Shown here: piece by piece, positions 6,320 through 8,555 of the stretch
How the letters are laid out: each line of letters opens with the position of its first letter
How positions within the stretch are numbered: the stretch's first letter is position 1
Assembly: GCA_046481785.1 (NCBI GenBank)
Contig: JAWOJF010000036.1
Location: 1-8,555 of the forward strand
Direction of reading: 5' to 3'
From: JAWOJF01 sp046481785
Lineage (GTDB): Bacteria; Bacteroidota; Ignavibacteria; Ignavibacteriales; Ignavibacteriaceae
DNA length: 8,555 nucleotides
Notes under the pieces: generated by a model
Databases searched by the model: none
What the model saw: the letters and a program-made list of their open reading frames with translations, nothing else
Told to the model about the DNA's origin: nothing
Program-made: the position numbers and the translations under genes

Positions 6320-7063
6320 TTATTTATTGCCTTCATCAGGTTTTATCACGGGTTTTTCAAAGATCTCATCAGGAATATCATTGCCGAACTTAACTTCATC
6401 AATTACTATCTGCAGCATTGTTTGCCCGCCCACTTTATTTTCCGTTTTAAAAGGAAAGACAAGGCCGTCCATATGCCTGTAGTCTGACATATAAGTTTCT
6501 ACTTCAGTCTCGTTTCCCTGAAAATTTACCATGGTTTTTAATTTAACTATCATTGAATCTTCTTTACTTATATAATGCGAAATAATATTACTATCCGGCC
6601 TGATTACATTTATTACATGCGCCATTTTGCCGTTAACAGAATCATCCGGCATTAGTTCAAGCTTATATCCTTTTTCTTTATAATTATATAAAAAACCGTC
6701 CATGTCGGATTGTTCTTTCATTTGGTCTATTTCACCTTTACTCATATCACGTACATCATTAATACCTGCAAAAGGATTTATTGTCCATCCTTTTTCCCCG
6801 TTATGAACAGATATAAAAGTTGTTCCCTGGAATGTTCCTTCCATTCTTCCTTTATGAGGCCTTTTCTGATATAACATAACAGGTATCTCTGCACCCCCCT
6901 GGAGCAGCCTTCCCTTTATAGTTATGGTCTGTACAGTAGAAAGCTTTTCCTGGTTTACTGCGGTATAGTATTTGTTTAAAACATCCTCAAGTGTCTGTGC
7001 GTTTACGGCAAAAGCCATAATTATCACGGAAAAAAGTATAAGGACAAGTCTTTCTATTTTCAT
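6320..7063 (-). CDS. exported LolA/LolB-like (outer-membrane lipoprotein-sorting fold) protein
   Basis: A 247-residue secreted protein. Residues 1-22 form a signal peptide (hydrophobic LVLILFSVIIMAFAV, cleavage after VNA, before Q23) with no lipobox cysteine, so a soluble periplasmic product is expected. The mature part starts with a helix (LEDVLNKYYTAVNQEKL). It continues as alternating beta strands (TITIKGRLL, PVMLYQK, GTFQGTTFISVHNGEKGWTINPF, KLELMPD, VINVIRP, YISKEDSMIVKLKTMV) with a late HMDGLVFPFKTE motif. This is the half-barrel pattern of LolA/LolB-like proteins annotated as outer-membrane lipoprotein-sorting proteins (COG2834). True lipoprotein carriage is not shown; many such relatives have unknown roles. 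The start is fixed by AAAGGAG at 7068-7074. It follows the beta-sandwich gene by 75 bp and may share its transcript. A hairpin (6296-6312) lies just past its stop. Confidence 0.7.
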   Translation of the reverse strand: MKIERLVLILFSVIIMAFAVNAQTLEDVLNKYYTAVNQEKLSTVQTITIKGRLLQGGAEIPVMLYQKRPHKGRMEGTFQGTTFISVHNGEKGWTINPFAGINDVRDMSKGEIDQMKEQSDMDGFLYNYKEKGYKLELMPDDSVNGKMAHVINVIRPDSNIISHYISKEDSMIVKLKTMVNFQGNETEVETYMSDYRHMDGLVFPFKTENKVGGQTMLQIVIDEVKFGNDIPDEIFEKPVIKPDEGNK

Positions 7064-7080
7064 GAATCTCCTTTATAATT

Positions 7081-7108
7081 AACAATTTACAATTAACAAT
7101 GAACAATT
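7081..7108. repeat. four tandem 7-bp units
   Basis: AACAATT, TACAATT, AACAATG and AACAATT stand head to tail in the 75-bp gap between the two exported-protein genes, just upstream of the ribosome site of the second. Such runs can change copy number by slippage and alter spacing; here it may simply be intergenic drift. Confidence 0.6.
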
Positions 7109-7138
7109 AAACAGGTTGTATTTGTCCGTTTAATTTTT

Positions 7139-8335
7139 TTATTCAACAGTATTAAAATGAAGTTTGGGCCTTTTACTGCTGTCAGGGTTTTCGGAAGAAT
7201 AAAATGAAAAATCCAGTGCTCCTAATGGGCGAATAAGTAAACCCTTTGTTGTTCCATCAAGTAAACGCTGCATTACTGGTTTTGATAAAGTGATATAATT
7301 TTTACCGCCGGGCTCATCACTGGGTTCTTTATCAACTGTCATCTGCTCATTAAATATCTCCGGATATTTTTTCCCCTGCATAAAATTATTATACGTTACT
7401 TCGGTCTGCTCCCACTCCGGATCACCGCCAAGGATTTCTATCACCCGGACTTTACCGAATTCTATTCCAAATTCTTCACCGTATGCTTTTATATAATCCC
7501 CTCCTTTTGTAACAGAGTATGTGGTTAATTCCAGTATACCGGATGTATCTGCTTTCACATTTTTAAATTTTGCCGGATCCCACCTTAAAACTGCCCATTT
7601 ATTTGTATTAACCGTTAATACATTTGCGTTTTCATTTTTTTCTTTAACACTCCAGTTATTAAAGTTAACCTCAGGAAAATCACTAACAATTAAAGCATCA
7701 TGAACAGCATCATAATGATTTGAAAAAGTATTTAGTTCCGGAACAGCCGGATGATAAGGGATCTGCACTCCTTTATCGGGGCCCGCAGTACTAACATTTA
7801 CTATATCAGCGCGGTAATAATCCAGATCTACATAATACTTGCCTAATCCATAATCAGTTGCAGCAAGCTGTACATACACTGTATCTCCCGGCTGGGCATC
7901 AAACTTTTTAGTTGTCATGCTGATTACATGCCAGTTAGTTGTATCCGGAATATCAAACTCCATTAAGTCTTTATGATAGTCGGTTGTCCTGTTGTGATTA
8001 ACCATAAAATTAACCCGGCGCGGTGCATTATGGAGACGCACTTTTGCCTCTACCCGAAGCTGGTAAGATGTATCTTTTAATTTATTTAAATCAAGAAAGG
8101 AAGTAACATCGCGTTTAATTAACGTCCAGTACACATTATGTTTATCCTTTGTTCCATCTACAACAATAGTAGCATAACCATCATTCTGCATAAAATCCAT
8201 TTCGGCAGAGCCGTCACCGGTAAAGAAAAACCATCCGTCAATTTTGTCTTTATCAAAATTATCTAAAAACTGTGCATGGCAGAGCCCGGAGGTAATAAAT
8301 AAAAAGACTATAAGTTTATGTTTAATTATTGACAT
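7139..8335 (-). CDS. exported two-domain beta-sandwich protein (CBM-like plus DNRLRE/CBM96-like)
   Basis: A 398-residue secreted protein without recognised catalytic motifs. Residues 1-21 are a signal peptide (KHKLIVFLFITSG core, cleavage after CHA). Residues about 22-185 look like a jelly-roll carbohydrate-binding domain: FLDNFDKDKIDGW start, then many short strands with aromatic residues, ending in YYVDLDYYRADIV. The C-terminal half (about 230-398) resembles DNRLRE/CBM96 modules: AVLRWDPAKF, LELTTYSV, W308-EQTEVTYNN, GLLIRPL, then FYSSE near 378-382 and PKLHFN at the end. An extracellular or periplasmic binding role, perhaps on polysaccharide, is inferred. An in-frame ATG at 8353 would add six residues, but no ribosome site precedes it. 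The ATG at 8335 has GAGGA (8341-8345) at ideal spacing and gives a tidier signal peptide, so it is preferred. A LolA-like gene follows 75 bp downstream. Confidence 0.75.
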   Translation of the reverse strand: MSIIKHKLIVFLFITSGLCHAQFLDNFDKDKIDGWFFFTGDGSAEMDFMQNDGYATIVVDGTKDKHNVYWTLIKRDVTSFLDLNKLKDTSYQLRVEAKVRLHNAPRRVNFMVNHNRTTDYHKDLMEFDIPDTTNWHVISMTTKKFDAQPGDTVYVQLAATDYGLGKYYVDLDYYRADIVNVSTAGPDKGVQIPYHPAVPELNTFSNHYDAVHDALIVSDFPEVNFNNWSVKEKNENANVLTVNTNKWAVLRWDPAKFKNVKADTSGILELTTYSVTKGGDYIKAYGEEFGIEFGKVRVIEILGGDPEWEQTEVTYNNFMQGKKYPEIFNEQMTVDKEPSDEPGGKNYITLSKPVMQRLLDGTTKGLLIRPLGALDFSFYSSENPDSSKRPKLHFNTVE

Positions 8336-8340
8336 AAAAA

Positions 8341-8345
8341 TCCTC
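8341..8345 (-). promoter_or_regulatory. ribosome binding site that fixes the start at 8335
   Basis: The minus strand reads GAGGA five bases before the ATG at 8335. This site lies inside the frame if the ATG at 8353 were used, and nothing similar stands before 8353, so the downstream start is the better one. Confidence 0.7.
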
Positions 8346-8365
8346 AAACCCATATTTTAAGATAA

Positions 8366-8395
8366 TTTCACTTATAAATTAAGTAATAAGTGAAA
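8366..8395. promoter_or_regulatory. dyad (10-bp arms, 10-bp spacer) upstream of the exported-protein gene
   Basis: TTTCACTTAT (8366-8375) and its exact reverse complement (8386-8395) are separated by 10 bp, with centres 20 bp apart (two helical turns), starting 30 bp before the ATG at 8335. This is the geometry of a dimeric regulator site overlapping a promoter. It could also be a stem-loop in the 5' leader. No regulator gene is in view. Confidence 0.4.
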
Positions 8396-8440
8396 CTTAA
8401 TCCTAAAGAAACCTGTTTGTTTATAAATCCCAACACTTAT

Positions 8441-8478
8441 TTCTTTGTCTCTGTGGCCCTCTGTGTCTCCGCTGTGGG
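8441..8478. repeat. CTGTG-rich intergenic motif
   Basis: TCTCTGTGG, CTCTGTGTCTC and GCTGTGGGG follow one another, so CTGTG recurs three times in under 40 bp. The minus-strand form (CCACAG...GACACAGAGG) resembles a simple intergenic sequence I recall from many environmental bacterial genomes. Its function is unknown. Confidence 0.4.
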
Positions 8479-8508
8479 GGCTTACATGATTGCATCATTT
8501 AAAATAAA

Positions 8509-8534
8509 AGAATCTCCCGTGTGTGGGAGATTCT
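8509..8534 (-). terminator. likely rho-independent terminator of an unseen upstream gene
   Basis: AGAATCTCCC (8509-8518) pairs perfectly with 8525-8534 around a 6-nt loop. On the minus strand the stem is followed by the T-rich TTTATTTTAAA, as expected of an intrinsic terminator. It would end a minus-strand gene lying beyond the right edge and separate it from the exported-protein genes. Confidence 0.6.
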
Positions 8535-8555
8535 GTACAATTAACTTCCTGTTAG

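Noticed and set aside
6275..6487. Plus-strand open frame of 70 codons
   Set aside because: It overlaps a repeat hairpin and the end of the LolA-like gene on the other strand, with no supporting ribosome site or homology.
8336..8353. Upstream ATG at 8353 as start of the exported beta-sandwich gene
   Set aside because: No ribosome site precedes it, while GAGGA stands at ideal distance before the ATG at 8335.

Overview
The window comes from an AT-rich bacterial chromosome. Signal peptides ending in -A|Q, lysine- and isoleucine-rich proteins and low-GC spacers full of short stem-loops suggest the Bacteroidota/Ignavibacteriota/Chlorobiota (FCB) group, but nothing fixes the phylum. There is no rRNA, tRNA, transposase gene or CRISPR array. 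All six genes lie on the minus strand, so in transcription order the window reads right to left.

Right part (8555 to 6320): after a likely terminator of an unseen upstream gene (8509-8534) come two exported proteins. The first is a two-domain beta-sandwich protein resembling carbohydrate-binding and DNRLRE-type modules (start best placed at 8335). The second is a LolA/LolB-fold periplasmic protein. They are 75 bp apart and may be co-transcribed.

Middle (6319 to 3236): a 625-bp gene-free stretch holds an array of small stem-loops at about 55-bp spacing. It is followed by an aldo/keto reductase and, 77 bp on, a phytoene-dehydrogenase-related (PYROXD2-like) FAD oxidoreductase. These two may form a small redox operon of unknown substrate. 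A perfect 32-bp palindrome (3135-3166) lies after it.

Left part (2764 to 1): the bacterial two-component non-homologous end-joining system. ku encodes the DNA-end-binding homodimer, and ligD (cut by the window edge) encodes an enzyme with an N-terminal 3'-phosphoesterase and an ATP-dependent ligase domain. Ku holds broken ends and recruits LigD, which cleans 3' termini and seals them.

The NHEJ genes themselves are a known system. The most unusual structure is between them. The 444-bp ku-ligD gap is filled almost edge to edge by a 411-bp element. It is bounded by 27-bp inverted repeats (25/27 identical) and contains several small stem-loops, one with perfect 23-bp arms. A related array, sharing a 13-bp spacer motif, occupies 6056-6312, so this is probably a dispersed intergenic repeat family.
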